Shown: positions 35,352-43,722 of the stretch, one piece after another | Layout of the letters: each line of letters starts with the position of its first letter | How positions within the stretch are numbered: the first letter of the stretch is position 1 | NCBI RefSeq assembly: GCF_024758505.1 | Contig: NZ_CP077970.1 | Location: 5,704,001-5,768,000, forward strand | Origin: Bradyrhizobium arachidis | GTDB taxonomy: Bacteria > Pseudomonadota > Alphaproteobacteria > Rhizobiales > Xanthobacteraceae | DNA length: 64,000 nt | Direction of reading: 5' to 3' | The notes under the pieces: generated by a model | The model's input: only the letters and a program-made list of their open reading frames with translations | The model's database searches: none | Told to the model about the DNA's origin: nothing | Position numbers and translations under genes: made by a program

Positions 35352-36871
35352 GCGACGCACTCCCGATCGAGGTCACCTCGCCCGTGCCGCTGCTCGAGCT
35401 GCGCGGCATCAGCAAGGAGTTCCCCGGCGTCAAGGCGCTGGATGACGTGTCCTTCGCGGTCTATCCCGGCGAAGTCCACATGCTGCTCGGCGAGAACGGC
35501 GCCGGCAAGTCGAGCCTGATGAAGGTGCTATGCGGCGCCTACAGCGCCGACGCGGGCGAATTCTTCTACAAGGGCGAGAAGGTCGCCATCACATCGACCG
35601 CCGATGCTCAAAAGCTCGGCATCGCCGTGATCTTCCAGGAATTCTCCCTCGTCCCCCATCTCGACATCGCCCAAAACATCTTCCTCGGCCGCGAGCCCAA
35701 AGGCCGGATTCCCGGCACCATCGACCGCCGCAAGATTCTTACGGATGCCAAGCGCGTTCTCGACACGATCGGCTTCGAGATCGATCCCAGCGTCACCGTC
35801 GACAAGCTCGGCGTGGCGCAGCAACAGATGGTCGAGATTGCGAAAGCGATCAGCCAGAATGCTCGCATCCTGGTCATGGACGAACCCACGGCCGCCCTCT
35901 CCGACCGCGAGACCGAATTGCTGTTCGCGCTGATCGGCCGGCTGAAGGCCGACGGCGTCGCCATCGTCTACATTTCGCATCGCATGGCCGAGGTGTTTGC
36001 GCTCGGCGACCGCATCACCGTGCTGCGCGACGGCCGCCGCATCGACGGCGTGCGTCCCGCCGAAGTGACGCCCGACCAGCTCGTTCGCATGATGGTCGGC
36101 CGCAACGTCGACATGACCTATCCGCGCAATTTTGCCGACAAGCCCGGCGAGGTTTTGCTGCGGGTGAAGGGCCTCACCTCGCCCACCGGCATCTCCGACA
36201 TCGAAATCGAGGTACGCCGCGGCGAGATCGTAGGCCTGTGCGGCCTGGTCGGCTCCGGCCGCAGCGAGGTCGCGCGCGCCATCTTTGGTGCCGATCCCGT
36301 CACGTCAGGCGAGATCATTTTCGACGGCAAGACGATTTCCGGCGAGCCTGACATTGCGGCCCGCCGCGGCATCGCGCTGATCCCCGAGAGCCGCAAGAGC
36401 GAGGGCCTCGCGCTGCTGCGCTCGGTCAGCGACAATCTGGTGGTCTCGGCGCTTCGAAAGCTGTTCCCGAGCGGATTGTTCGATCAACGCCGGGCTCTGC
36501 GGACCGCCGACGGCCTGATCCGGCAGCTTCGCATCGCCACCCCCGGCGCGCGCCAGACCGTCGGACTGCTCTCCGGCGGCAATCAGCAGAAGGTCGTGAT
36601 CGGCAAGTGGCTGGCGGCCGGCGCAAAGCTCTTCATCTTCGACGAGCCGACACGCGGCATCGACATCGGCGCCAAGTCCGAGATTTTTGCCCTAATCGAC
36701 CGTCTGGTCGCCGAAGGCGCCGCGGCGCTGATGATCTCGTCCGAGCAGGTCGAGATCTGCCATGTCTGCGACCGCGCCTATGTGATGCGCGAGGGACGCA
36801 TCGCCGGGCATTTGTCACGCAGCGAATTGACCGAGGAGAACATCGTGCGACTGGGGATGCACCATGCGTGA
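35348..36871 (+). CDS. Sugar-type ABC transporter ATPase (two NBDs, RbsA-like)
   Basis: A 507-residue protein with two fused nucleotide-binding domains, the carbohydrate uptake CUT2 architecture. Domain 1 has Walker A GENGAGKSS and the signature VAQQQMVEIAKA with Walker B ILVMDEPTAAL. Domain 2 has the degenerate loop GLVGSGRSE normal for the family, then the signature LSGGNQQKVVIGK and IFDEPTRGID. It powers import through the two permeases that follow. Overlaps of 4 and 8 bp with the neighbours mark a tight operon. CUT2 systems take up pentoses, hexoses, autoinducer-2 and also purines or other small polar rings; the ligand here is unknown. Confidence 0.94.
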   Translation: MSDALPIEVTSPVPLLELRGISKEFPGVKALDDVSFAVYPGEVHMLLGENGAGKSSLMKVLCGAYSADAGEFFYKGEKVAITSTADAQKLGIAVIFQEFSLVPHLDIAQNIFLGREPKGRIPGTIDRRKILTDAKRVLDTIGFEIDPSVTVDKLGVAQQQMVEIAKAISQNARILVMDEPTAALSDRETELLFALIGRLKADGVAIVYISHRMAEVFALGDRITVLRDGRRIDGVRPAEVTPDQLVRMMVGRNVDMTYPRNFADKPGEVLLRVKGLTSPTGISDIEIEVRRGEIVGLCGLVGSGRSEVARAIFGADPVTSGEIIFDGKTISGEPDIAARRGIALIPESRKSEGLALLRSVSDNLVVSALRKLFPSGLFDQRRALRTADGLIRQLRIATPGARQTVGLLSGGNQQKVVIGKWLAAGAKLFIFDEPTRGIDIGAKSEIFALIDRLVAEGAAALMISSEQVEICHVCDRAYVMREGRIAGHLSRSELTEENIVRLGMHHA

Positions 36872-37814
36872 GGCCGCCGTCATTTCGCAATCCAATCCGC
36901 TGCAGCGCATCCCCGGCGTCGCCATGGTGCTGGTACTGCTGATCGCGCTGTTCGGCGCCATCGCGCCGGGCTTCCTGTCCGTTGCCAACCTCTCTAATGT
37001 GCTGGTGCAGTCGACCATCCTGACCATGCTGGCGCTGCCAATGACGCTCATCATCATGACCGAGGGCCTCGACCTCTCGATGGGCGCGGTGCTGACGCTG
37101 ACCTCGCTCTGCGTCGCCATCGTTTCGCTCGCGACCAAATCGATGCTGCTCGGCTTAGGTGCCGCCGTGCTCGTGGGTGCCGCCTTCGGAACCGTCAACG
37201 GCTGGCTGGTCGCAATCGTCGGCATTCCGCCGTTCGTGGCAACGCTGGGCACGCTCGGCATGGCGCAGGGACTGTCGCTGATTGTCAGCGACGGCCAGAG
37301 CGTGGTCGGCATCCCCCACTCCGTCCGCGACATCTATTCGGCGACATTGCTTGGCGTGCCCGTCCCGATCGTGATGGCGCTCGTCACCTATGCTGCGTTT
37401 CACGGCTTGCTCTACCACACCCGCTTTGGCACCTATATTTTTGCACTCGGCGGTAACCGCGAGGCGCTGAAATATGCTGGCCTCTCGCCCAACCGGCTGT
37501 TGATCGCGGTCTATGCGATTGGCGGTACCATGGCCGGCATCGCGGGCCTCTTGATGACCGCACGCATGAACTCGGGCCATCCGACCGCCGGCCTCGGCCT
37601 CGAATTTGATGCCATCGCGGCGGTCGCGGTCGGCGGCACCTCGTTCGAGCGCGGCAATGGCTGGTTGCTCGGTACCCTCCTCGGCGTGATCGCCGTCGGC
37701 GTGCTGCGCAACGGCCTCAACCTGATCTCGCTGCCATCCTCGGTGCAGGTCGCAAGCGTCGGCGTGCTCGTCATCGTCGCCCTGTTCCTCGATGGCCTCC
37801 GGAGCCGGTCATGA
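36864..37814 (+). CDS. ABC transporter permease, RbsC type (first)
   Basis: A 316-residue inner-membrane permease of the CUT2 family, with about eight to ten hydrophobic segments. The EGLDLSMGAVLTL stretch (70-82) and the cytoplasmic coupling loop around ALGGNREALKYAGLSPNRLL are typical of RbsC-like subunits. The late segment AAVAVGGTSFERGNGWLLGT matches the family C-terminal half. It overlaps the ATPase gene by 8 bp and the second permease by 4 bp. Two different permeases imply a heterodimeric channel rather than the RbsC homodimer. Confidence 0.92.
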   Translation: MREAAVISQSNPLQRIPGVAMVLVLLIALFGAIAPGFLSVANLSNVLVQSTILTMLALPMTLIIMTEGLDLSMGAVLTLTSLCVAIVSLATKSMLLGLGAAVLVGAAFGTVNGWLVAIVGIPPFVATLGTLGMAQGLSLIVSDGQSVVGIPHSVRDIYSATLLGVPVPIVMALVTYAAFHGLLYHTRFGTYIFALGGNREALKYAGLSPNRLLIAVYAIGGTMAGIAGLLMTARMNSGHPTAGLGLEFDAIAAVAVGGTSFERGNGWLLGTLLGVIAVGVLRNGLNLISLPSSVQVASVGVLVIVALFLDGLRSRS

Positions 37815-38788
37815 CCGACATCACCAAAGAGGCGCTCTCGCCGCCCCGCTCCTTCCTGTCGCAGGACGCGATTCAGCTGTTCTACCGGCTGCTCGCGGCA
37901 CTGCTGATCTGCGCCACGCTGTCATTCCTGACGGACTCGTTCCTCAGCCTCGGCAACATCCTCAACGTCCTGAGACAGGCGAGCCTGACCTTCTTCATCG
38001 CCTCGGGCCTGACGCTGGTGGTGCTGACCGCCGGCCTCGACCTCTCGGTCGGCGCCAACGTTGCGCTGTCGGCCTGCCTTGCTGGCACGGTGATCCACCA
38101 TACCGGCTCGCCGATGCTCGGCATTTTGACGGGCCTCGCCTGTGGCGGCACCGTCGGTCTGCTCAACGGCATCATGGTCACCGCGCTGCGGATCCCCTCC
38201 TTCATCGCTACCTATGGCATGCTCTGGGTGCTGAACGGACTCAGCTATTGGTACATGGCGGGCGAAACCATTCACGGTTTCCCCGCGGGCTTCCGCCAGA
38301 TCGGCAGCGGCTATCTGTTCGGCCTGCCGATCCCGGTCTACCTGCTGCTGATCTTCCTCGCGATCGGCACACTGTTCGCGCAGCGCACGATCTGGGGCCA
38401 GGAGATCTACGCGATCGGCGCCAACCCGGTGGCGGCGCGGCTGTCGGGCATTCCCGTCGTACGACGCCTGCTGCTGGTCTATGCCGTCTCCGGCACGATG
38501 GCGGGCCTCGCCTCGATCATCTTCCTGTCGCGGCTGAATTCCGCGGAAGCTGATATCGGCGAGAGCCTGACGCTGCCGGCGATTGCCGCCGTCCTGATCG
38601 GCGGCACCTCGCTGTTCGGCGGCGTCGGCACGGTGTTCGGCACTTTCATCGGCGCGCTGATCCTGACACTGGTGCTCAACGGCATGAACCTGCTGTCGGT
38701 CAGCGCCAACTGGCAGCCGCTCGTCACCGGCGTCATCGTCATTCTCGCCGTCTGGCTCGACATGAAGACCCGCCGCCGCGCGCAATGA
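37811..38788 (+). CDS. ABC transporter permease, RbsC type (second)
   Basis: A 325-residue permease paralogous to the preceding one: LTAGLDLSVGANVALSACLAG, the loop AIGANPVAARLSGIPVVRRLL, and AAVLIGGTSLFGGVGTVFGT are in matching positions. An N-terminal cytoplasmic tail of about 25 residues precedes the first helix. It begins within the stop of the first permease (ATGA). With that subunit it should form the membrane pore of the importer; expression is clearly coupled. Divergence between the two permeases shows that this is an old arrangement, not a recent duplication. Confidence 0.92.
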   Translation: MTDITKEALSPPRSFLSQDAIQLFYRLLAALLICATLSFLTDSFLSLGNILNVLRQASLTFFIASGLTLVVLTAGLDLSVGANVALSACLAGTVIHHTGSPMLGILTGLACGGTVGLLNGIMVTALRIPSFIATYGMLWVLNGLSYWYMAGETIHGFPAGFRQIGSGYLFGLPIPVYLLLIFLAIGTLFAQRTIWGQEIYAIGANPVAARLSGIPVVRRLLLVYAVSGTMAGLASIIFLSRLNSAEADIGESLTLPAIAAVLIGGTSLFGGVGTVFGTFIGALILTLVLNGMNLLSVSANWQPLVTGVIVILAVWLDMKTRRRAQ

Positions 38789-38835
38789 GTTCGTCTGAAG
38801 CAATCCAACAAACCAAAATGAGGGATGGAGACCAC

Positions 38836-39807
38836 ATGAGACAGAGACTGGGCTATTTTGCATTGCCGCTCCTGATGGCGGCATTCACGACGCAGGCGTG
38901 CGCCGACGGCGAGACCATTGCCGTCTTCACCAAGAACCAGACCAACCCGTTCTTCCAGACGGTGCGCGTCGGTGCCGACAACATGGCCAAGACGCTGAAC
39001 GCGAAGACGCTGCAGTATATCCCGACCAAGCCTGACTCCATCCCTGAGCAGCTCAGCCAGATCGAAGACGTCGTGGTGAAGAAGCCCAGCGCGATCGTCT
39101 TCACGCCGGTCGACTACAAGGCGATGGTGCCGGGGGTCGAGAAGATCAACGACGCCAAAATTCCCGTCATCAACATCACCGACCGGTCGGCCGGCGGCAA
39201 GTTCCTCTCGTTCATCGGCGCCGACGATTACAGCCTCGGTCTCGAGACCGGCCGCTTCCTGCTCAAGACGTTGGGCGGCAAGGGCAACATCGTGATCATC
39301 GAAGGCGTCAAGGGCTCCTTGACCAATGTCGACCGCGTCCGCGGCTTCAACGATGCGCTGAAGGAGACCCCCGGCGCAAAACTGCTGGCTTCGCAGCCCG
39401 GCAACTATCAGCGTCTCCAGGCGCTCCAGGTGATGGAGAACCTGATGCAGTCGAACTCGCAGATCGACGGCGTGCTCGCCGCCAACGACGCCATGGCGGT
39501 CGGTGCGATCGAGGCGCTCGACGGTGCTAACCGCAAGGCCCAGGTGATCGGCATCAACGGCACCAAGGAAGCCATCGACGCCATCAAGTCGGGCAAGCTG
39601 CTTGCGAGCGGCGACTATAATGGTTTTGCGCAGGGCTGCCTCGGCACCATGATGGCGATCCGCTCGCTGCGCAACGAGCCCGTGATCTCCGAGATCGTGC
39701 TGAAGCCGACCGTCATCACCAAGGACAATTACAAGCCGTTCGACGTGCCGCTGGAGCAGCGGACCTGCCCGACCTGGGACGAAGCCAGCAAGCTCGGCGG
39801 CAAGTAA
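38836..39807 (+). CDS. Sugar-type ABC transporter substrate-binding protein
   Basis: A 323-residue periplasmic-binding protein of the ribose/Peripla_BP_4 type. The signal peptide ends at TQACADG (about residue 22), and the mature protein starts ETIAVFTKNQTNPFFQTVRVGAD, the family N-terminal strand and loop. Hinge and C-lobe segments VLAANDAMAVGAIEAL and VIGINGTKEAIDAIKSG follow. ATG 38836 is chosen because GGAG is five bases upstream and it begins the signal peptide. It delivers ligand to the RbsC-type permeases. A GC-rich hairpin follows the gene and may stabilise its mRNA end. Confidence 0.92.
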   Translation: MRQRLGYFALPLLMAAFTTQACADGETIAVFTKNQTNPFFQTVRVGADNMAKTLNAKTLQYIPTKPDSIPEQLSQIEDVVVKKPSAIVFTPVDYKAMVPGVEKINDAKIPVINITDRSAGGKFLSFIGADDYSLGLETGRFLLKTLGGKGNIVIIEGVKGSLTNVDRVRGFNDALKETPGAKLLASQPGNYQRLQALQVMENLMQSNSQIDGVLAANDAMAVGAIEALDGANRKAQVIGINGTKEAIDAIKSGKLLASGDYNGFAQGCLGTMMAIRSLRNEPVISEIVLKPTVITKDNYKPFDVPLEQRTCPTWDEASKLGGK

Positions 39808-39822
39808 GCCCACTCGATAAAC

Positions 39823-39846
39823 GGGACGGCCGTGCGCGGCCGTCCC
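39823..39846 (+). terminator. Perfect 10-bp hairpin after binding-protein gene
   Basis: GGGACGGCCG (39823-39832) and CGGCCGTCCC (39837-39846) flank a four-base loop, 16 bp after the stop. No U tract follows, so it may act as a 3' mRNA stabiliser or a weak terminator before the YciI gene. Confidence 0.6.
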
Positions 39847-39866
39847 AAATTCAATGCGGAGACATC

Positions 39867-40154
39867 ATGCTGTTTGCCATCCACGCCCTCGACAGATCAG
39901 GCGCTTTGCCGACCCGCCTCGCCCATTACGACGCGCACAAGGCGTTCCTGAGCGACACCTCGCGCTTCGGCGTCAAGATCGTGATGTCCGGTCCGCTGGT
40001 GTCCGACGACGGAGAGAAAATGATCGGCAGCCTGTTCCTGATCGAGGCGCCCGGACGGGCCGAGGTCGAAGCCTTCAACCGCGCCGATCCGTTTGCCGCG
40101 GCCGGCATCTGGGAGAAAGTCACGATATCAGGCTTCCTGCGCCGGCAGGGATGA
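39867..40154 (+). CDS. YciI-like protein
   Basis: A 95-residue ferredoxin-like alpha/beta domain of the YciI family: FAIHALDRSG at the N-terminus, LAHYDAHKAFL with the conserved histidine, GPLVSDDGEKMIGSLFLIEA, then FNRADPFAAAGIWEKVTI. The ATG has GGAG five bases upstream. Relatives include dehydrochlorinases of aromatic pathways (TftG) and uncharacterised dimeric proteins. It lies at the end of the catabolic operon, so a pathway role (an elimination or hydrolysis step) is plausible but not shown. It is convergent with the next gene, 19 bp away. Confidence 0.85.
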   Translation: MLFAIHALDRSGALPTRLAHYDAHKAFLSDTSRFGVKIVMSGPLVSDDGEKMIGSLFLIEAPGRAEVEAFNRADPFAAAGIWEKVTISGFLRRQG

Positions 40155-40173
40155 GGTGTTCGTCTGGCGCCGG

Positions 40174-40593
40174 CTAGGCGTCGATGCCGCGCTGGACCAG
40201 AATGCGTTCGGCGCTGTCGTTCCAGACGTCCATCTTCACGATCTGCCCGCCCTTCACGACGAAGCGATCGACATATCGGTTGCCTTCGAAGGTCGTGCCA
40301 TCCTTCCATTCGCCGTAGAGCGTCCCGATGCTGTAGACGACGGTCTCGTCCTGGCCCGGGCAAACGTCGAAGCGATCCATCTTCTTCTTGACCCAGCGGT
40401 ACCGCTTGGCGTTGAAGCCGGTCGGCCCGCGGGGATGGTCGAACTCGCGCCCGCCCGTAAACGTGATCACGGTACCCGGCGCCATGTAGACCGCAGCGGC
40501 GTCGGGGTCAGGGATCATTGAGGCCGTAAGATAGGCTTCCACGATCTCGGCATCGGATTGCGGCTTGGCTTCGACTTTTGCGGTGGCTGACAT
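40174..40593 (-). CDS. NTF2-like / SnoaL-type domain protein
   Basis: A 139-residue cone-shaped NTF2-fold protein: a helical N-terminus (SDAEIVEAYLTASMIPDPD), then strands VYMAPGTVITFTGG and YGEWKDGTTFEGNRYVDRFVVKGGQIVKMDVWND. The FEGNRYVDRF segment with an Arg-Asp pair is usual in this group. Start ATG 40593 opens the recognisable domain. It is divergent from the CodA-like gene at 40745 (151-bp shared promoter). Members are isomerases, dehydratases or ligand-binding scaffolds; no catalytic assignment is possible here. Confidence 0.8.
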   Translation of the reverse strand: MSATAKVEAKPQSDAEIVEAYLTASMIPDPDAAAVYMAPGTVITFTGGREFDHPRGPTGFNAKRYRWVKKKMDRFDVCPGQDETVVYSIGTLYGEWKDGTTFEGNRYVDRFVVKGGQIVKMDVWNDSAERILVQRGIDA

Positions 40594-40744
40594 GTGCGGG
40601 TTTCTCCGGGAACGGCCAAATTCTACAAAGCCGCCCTCTGGATTGCATGCATATTTTCGAACAATTTGATGGCACAAGTGCATACATTCTGGAGCTGCCT
40701 GGAAACACTCCTTCCGCTAACCTGCCTCACCTGAACCTGACACC

Positions 40745-41983
40745 ATGATCGCCCGCACCGCCTTCGACCTGATCGTGCGCAACGCCATGTTGCGATCATC
40801 CGCCGTAACAGTCGATATCGGCGTGGCTGGCGGCCGGATTGCCGCGATCGAGCCACATCTTGCCTGCGAGGCGTTGGAGGTCGACGCCGGCGGCAGGCTC
40901 GCCCTGCCCGGCTTCGTCGACACCCACATCCATCTCGACAAGGCCTGCCTGCTCAGCCGCTGCGGCCATGATCATGGCAGTCTCGGTGACGCCATTCGCG
41001 CCGTCTCGGCTATGAAGCGGGAGTTTACCGTCGAGGACGTCTACGCGCGCGGCGCCAAGGTGATCGAGCGCGCGATCGTCCACGGCACAACGCGCATGCG
41101 GACCCATGTCGAGATCGACCCGCGCATCGGGCTACGCGGCTTCGAGGCGGTGAAGGCGCTGAAGCGCGACTACGCCTGGGCGCTCGACCTCTCACTCTGC
41201 GTCTTTCCGCAGGAAGGCCTGACCAACGATCCCGGCAGCGAGGAACTGCTGGTGCAGGCGCTGCGCGACGGCGGCGAGGTGATCGGCGGCTGTCCCTATA
41301 CGGACACCGACCCCAACGCCCATCTCGAACGCATCTTCAATCTCGCGCAGGAATTCGACGTCGACGTCGATCTCCATCTCGACTTCGACCTCGATCCGTC
41401 CTGGTGGCACCTGGAAGAGGTCTGCCGGCAGACCGAGCGGCGCAACTATCAGAGGCGCGTCGCGATCGGTCATGCCACAAAGCTCTCGGCGCTGCCGCCC
41501 GCGCGCCTGAAGGCGGCCACGGGACGGCTGGCGAAATCCGGCGTCGCCGTCACCGTGCTGCCGGCGACGGATCTCTATCTGATGGGGCGCGACGCCACCC
41601 ACAATGCGCCGCGCGGGCTGACGCTCGCCCACAAGCTCGTTGCAGACGGCGTCTTGTGCTCGGTTGCCACCAACAACGTGCTCAACCCCTTCACGCCCTT
41701 CGGCGATGCGTCCTTGCTGCGCATGGCGAATTTTTACGCCAATGTCGCTCACGTTGCCGTTGGCGATTTCGACACCTGCCTCGACCTCGTCACCGACCTG
41801 CCGGCGCGGCTGATGAATCTGAGGGATTACGGCATTGCCGTCGGCAACCCGGCCGATCTTGTCGTGCTCGATACCGCCGACAGCCGAAACGCGATCGCGG
41901 AGTTACCGGACGTTCTGATGGGCTTCAAGAATGGCCGGCAGGTGTTCGAGCGGCACCGACCGGTGCTGTTTTCACCGGCTTGA
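40745..41983 (+). CDS. Cytosine-deaminase-like amidohydrolase with altered active site
   Basis: A 412-residue protein with the CodA/AtzC-like fold. His61-x-His63 (THIHLDK), His211 (DLHLDFD) and His243 (GHATKLS) align with the CodA metal and substrate histidines. However, the catalytic glutamate that follows H-x-D in CodA is Phe214 here, and the metal-ligand aspartate region (H-D-D-V-x-D-P in CodA) reads TNNVLNP, with Asn at 310, 311 and 314. It may use a different mechanism, bind metal weakly, or not be a deaminase. It is divergent from the NTF2-like gene and convergent with a dehydrogenase. No signal peptide; cytoplasmic. Family firm, activity doubtful. Confidence 0.85.
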   Translation: MIARTAFDLIVRNAMLRSSAVTVDIGVAGGRIAAIEPHLACEALEVDAGGRLALPGFVDTHIHLDKACLLSRCGHDHGSLGDAIRAVSAMKREFTVEDVYARGAKVIERAIVHGTTRMRTHVEIDPRIGLRGFEAVKALKRDYAWALDLSLCVFPQEGLTNDPGSEELLVQALRDGGEVIGGCPYTDTDPNAHLERIFNLAQEFDVDVDLHLDFDLDPSWWHLEEVCRQTERRNYQRRVAIGHATKLSALPPARLKAATGRLAKSGVAVTVLPATDLYLMGRDATHNAPRGLTLAHKLVADGVLCSVATNNVLNPFTPFGDASLLRMANFYANVAHVAVGDFDTCLDLVTDLPARLMNLRDYGIAVGNPADLVVLDTADSRNAIAELPDVLMGFKNGRQVFERHRPVLFSPA

Positions 41984-41998
41984 AGAAGCCGCGCGTCA

Positions 41999-42919
41999 TC
42001 ACCCCTCGCGCTTGATTTTTGTCAGGATCCGATCAGCTTCGGTGCGCCAATTCGCGCTGCGGGCAAATTCCTTGGTGCCTTTCGTGCCGAACAGCCCTTC
42101 GTCCGCGAGATCGGCCATCCAGGCCTGGCGTTCGGCGGTGCCTTGCGCCGACCATGGCGTGAGGCCGGCTTCGCGCACGGTCTCGGCGACTTCGCGTACC
42201 TCTTCGCTCCGGCGGCGGCCGTGCTCGATCACGCGCTGGAAGAAATAAGCGCCCTGCTTCTCCCAGTCGATGCCGGGGAACGTCTCCGCGAGCGAGGCCA
42301 GCACCGCATCCTCGACGCCATAGGCGCGCGCGGTGGTAAAGCTCTCGATGACCATGGCCTCCATGCCCTTGATCATGATGCTGCGGCACATCTTCACCGC
42401 CGAGGATACGCCGAGCTGATCGCTCGCGACCTTGGCCGCAAAGCCGATGGCGTTGAGCAGCGGCGCGAGCTCGCGCGCGCCGGGGCCGCCGAGCAACAGC
42501 GGCACCTTGATGCGATAAGGCGGTACCGAGGTCATCACGGCGCCTTCGACGTAACGCCCGCCGGCATCGTCGATCAGCGCCGCGGCGCGCTGCTTGGCGC
42601 CGGGCGATGCCGAGTTGAAGTCGAGAAACCACGTGCCCTGGTTGATCGCGGCCGCGCAGGCCTTTGCCACCGGCACAGCCTGGCTTGCAGTCACGGCTGA
42701 AACGACGAAGTCGGACTTTGCAGTGAGATCGGCATGCGAGGTGGCCAGCACCACGCCGAATTTTGCGGCGTGATCGCGCAGCGGTGCGGCCTGCTCGCCA
42801 TCGAGCTTGATGTCGTAGGCGGCGACCTTGATGTCCTGCTGACGCAAATCCTCAGCGAGAATGCGGCCGACTTCGCCATAGCCGACGAGACCTATCTGCC
42901 ATCGTTTGGGATCGGACAT
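41999..42919 (-). CDS. NAD(P)-dependent oxidoreductase with DUF1932 C-terminus
   Basis: A 306-residue enzyme related to 6-phosphogluconate and 3-hydroxyisobutyrate dehydrogenases. The N-terminal Rossmann loop is GLVGYGEVGRILAEDL (10-25). Segments FLDFNSASPGAKQRAA and YVEGAVMTSVPP fit the family substrate region, and the helical C-terminal half (VSSAVKMCRSIMIKGMEAM) matches DUF1932. The lysine in AVKMC is in the place of the catalytic lysine. It is followed on the same strand by nothing within the operon and is preceded 17 bp upstream by a TetR gene, so both are probably co-transcribed. Substrate unknown; a hydroxy acid is likely. Confidence 0.85.
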   Translation of the reverse strand: MSDPKRWQIGLVGYGEVGRILAEDLRQQDIKVAAYDIKLDGEQAAPLRDHAAKFGVVLATSHADLTAKSDFVVSAVTASQAVPVAKACAAAINQGTWFLDFNSASPGAKQRAAALIDDAGGRYVEGAVMTSVPPYRIKVPLLLGGPGARELAPLLNAIGFAAKVASDQLGVSSAVKMCRSIMIKGMEAMVIESFTTARAYGVEDAVLASLAETFPGIDWEKQGAYFFQRVIEHGRRRSEEVREVAETVREAGLTPWSAQGTAERQAWMADLADEGLFGTKGTKEFARSANWRTEADRILTKIKREG

Positions 42920-42936
42920 TCTTTGTCTTCTGGTTG

Positions 42937-43644
42937 TCAGGTTTTGATGCTTGCCGCGCGCTTCGGGGCCGGCTCGGCCTGGTCCACCGCCCGCGCCTGG
43001 AGTGAGGCGACGGTCGCCTGCACCAATTGCTCGATCGCGATCGCCGCATCGCCGCCGTCGGTCTCGCCCCGCGCCAGGCGCGTCACGCGCTCCGGCGTCA
43101 CCAGCGAATAATAGAGCGCGCCGAGCAGGAAATGGCTGCGCCAGACGATATCGGTGCGCGGGATATGCGGCAGGCTGTCATGGATCGCATCGATGAAGGC
43201 GTGGCTGGTGTCGTCAAAGGTCTGCGCGATGATGCGACGCGCGACCTCGTTGCCTTCCGCCGACATCACGGCCCGCAGCCGCGAGAAGCGCGCGCCGCCG
43301 CCGGCGAGATCGCTGCCCGAGGTGAAGGCCGGCACCACGTAGGCGCGCACGATCGCCTCGAGCCGGTCCTGCAGATCGCGCACCCGCTTGGCAGCCTCTA
43401 ACAGCTCGGAGCGGCGAAGATTCATCGGACCGCAGTGCCGGCGATAGATCTCCAGCAGCAGGCCGTCCTTGGTCTTGAAGTGGTAGGTCACGCTGCCGGG
43501 ATTGGCGCCGGCGGCCTGCGCGATGTCACGAACGGAAACAGCATTGAAACCGTTGGTCGCAAACAGCTCCTCCGCCGCGGCGAGAATCGCCTCGCGCATA
43601 TTGGGCTTGCGCGCCGGTTCTTTGCTGGTGGGCTTGCGGACCAT
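42937..43644 (-). CDS. TetR/AcrR family regulator
   Basis: A 235-residue regulator from ATG 43644. The helix-turn-helix spans about residues 16-62 (MREAILAAAEELFATNGFNA, then SVRDIAQAAGANPGSVTYHF), after a basic 15-residue N-terminal arm. The ligand domain includes LLGALYYSL and ends in a charged tail. An 8-bp perfect inverted repeat begins three bases upstream of its start codon, suggesting autoregulation and control of the divergent binding-protein genes. It probably forms an operon with the DUF1932 oxidoreductase gene. The effector is unknown. Confidence 0.9.
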   Translation of the reverse strand: MVRKPTSKEPARKPNMREAILAAAEELFATNGFNAVSVRDIAQAAGANPGSVTYHFKTKDGLLLEIYRRHCGPMNLRRSELLEAAKRVRDLQDRLEAIVRAYVVPAFTSGSDLAGGGARFSRLRAVMSAEGNEVARRIIAQTFDDTSHAFIDAIHDSLPHIPRTDIVWRSHFLLGALYYSLVTPERVTRLARGETDGGDAAIAIEQLVQATVASLQARAVDQAEPAPKRAASIKT

Positions 43645-43647
43645 GTG

Positions 43648-43667
43648 ATTTGTACTATCGTACAAAT
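43648..43667. promoter_or_regulatory. Probable TetR operator
   Basis: ATTTGTAC (43648-43655) and GTACAAAT (43660-43667) form perfect 8-bp arms around TATC. The site is three bases from the tetR start and 55 bp from the divergent Bug-type gene, so bound repressor could block both promoters. Confidence 0.65.
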
Positions 43668-43722
43668 GAACAAGTTTCGTCAACAAGAAGACGGCGCGCG
43701 GACGCCGATGGGAGTGCTGGAA

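Noticed and set aside
33753..35360. 535-codon minus-strand frame opposite the FAD-linked oxidase gene
   Set aside because: The plus strand holds an intact GlcD-like protein with family motifs throughout; the minus frame has none.
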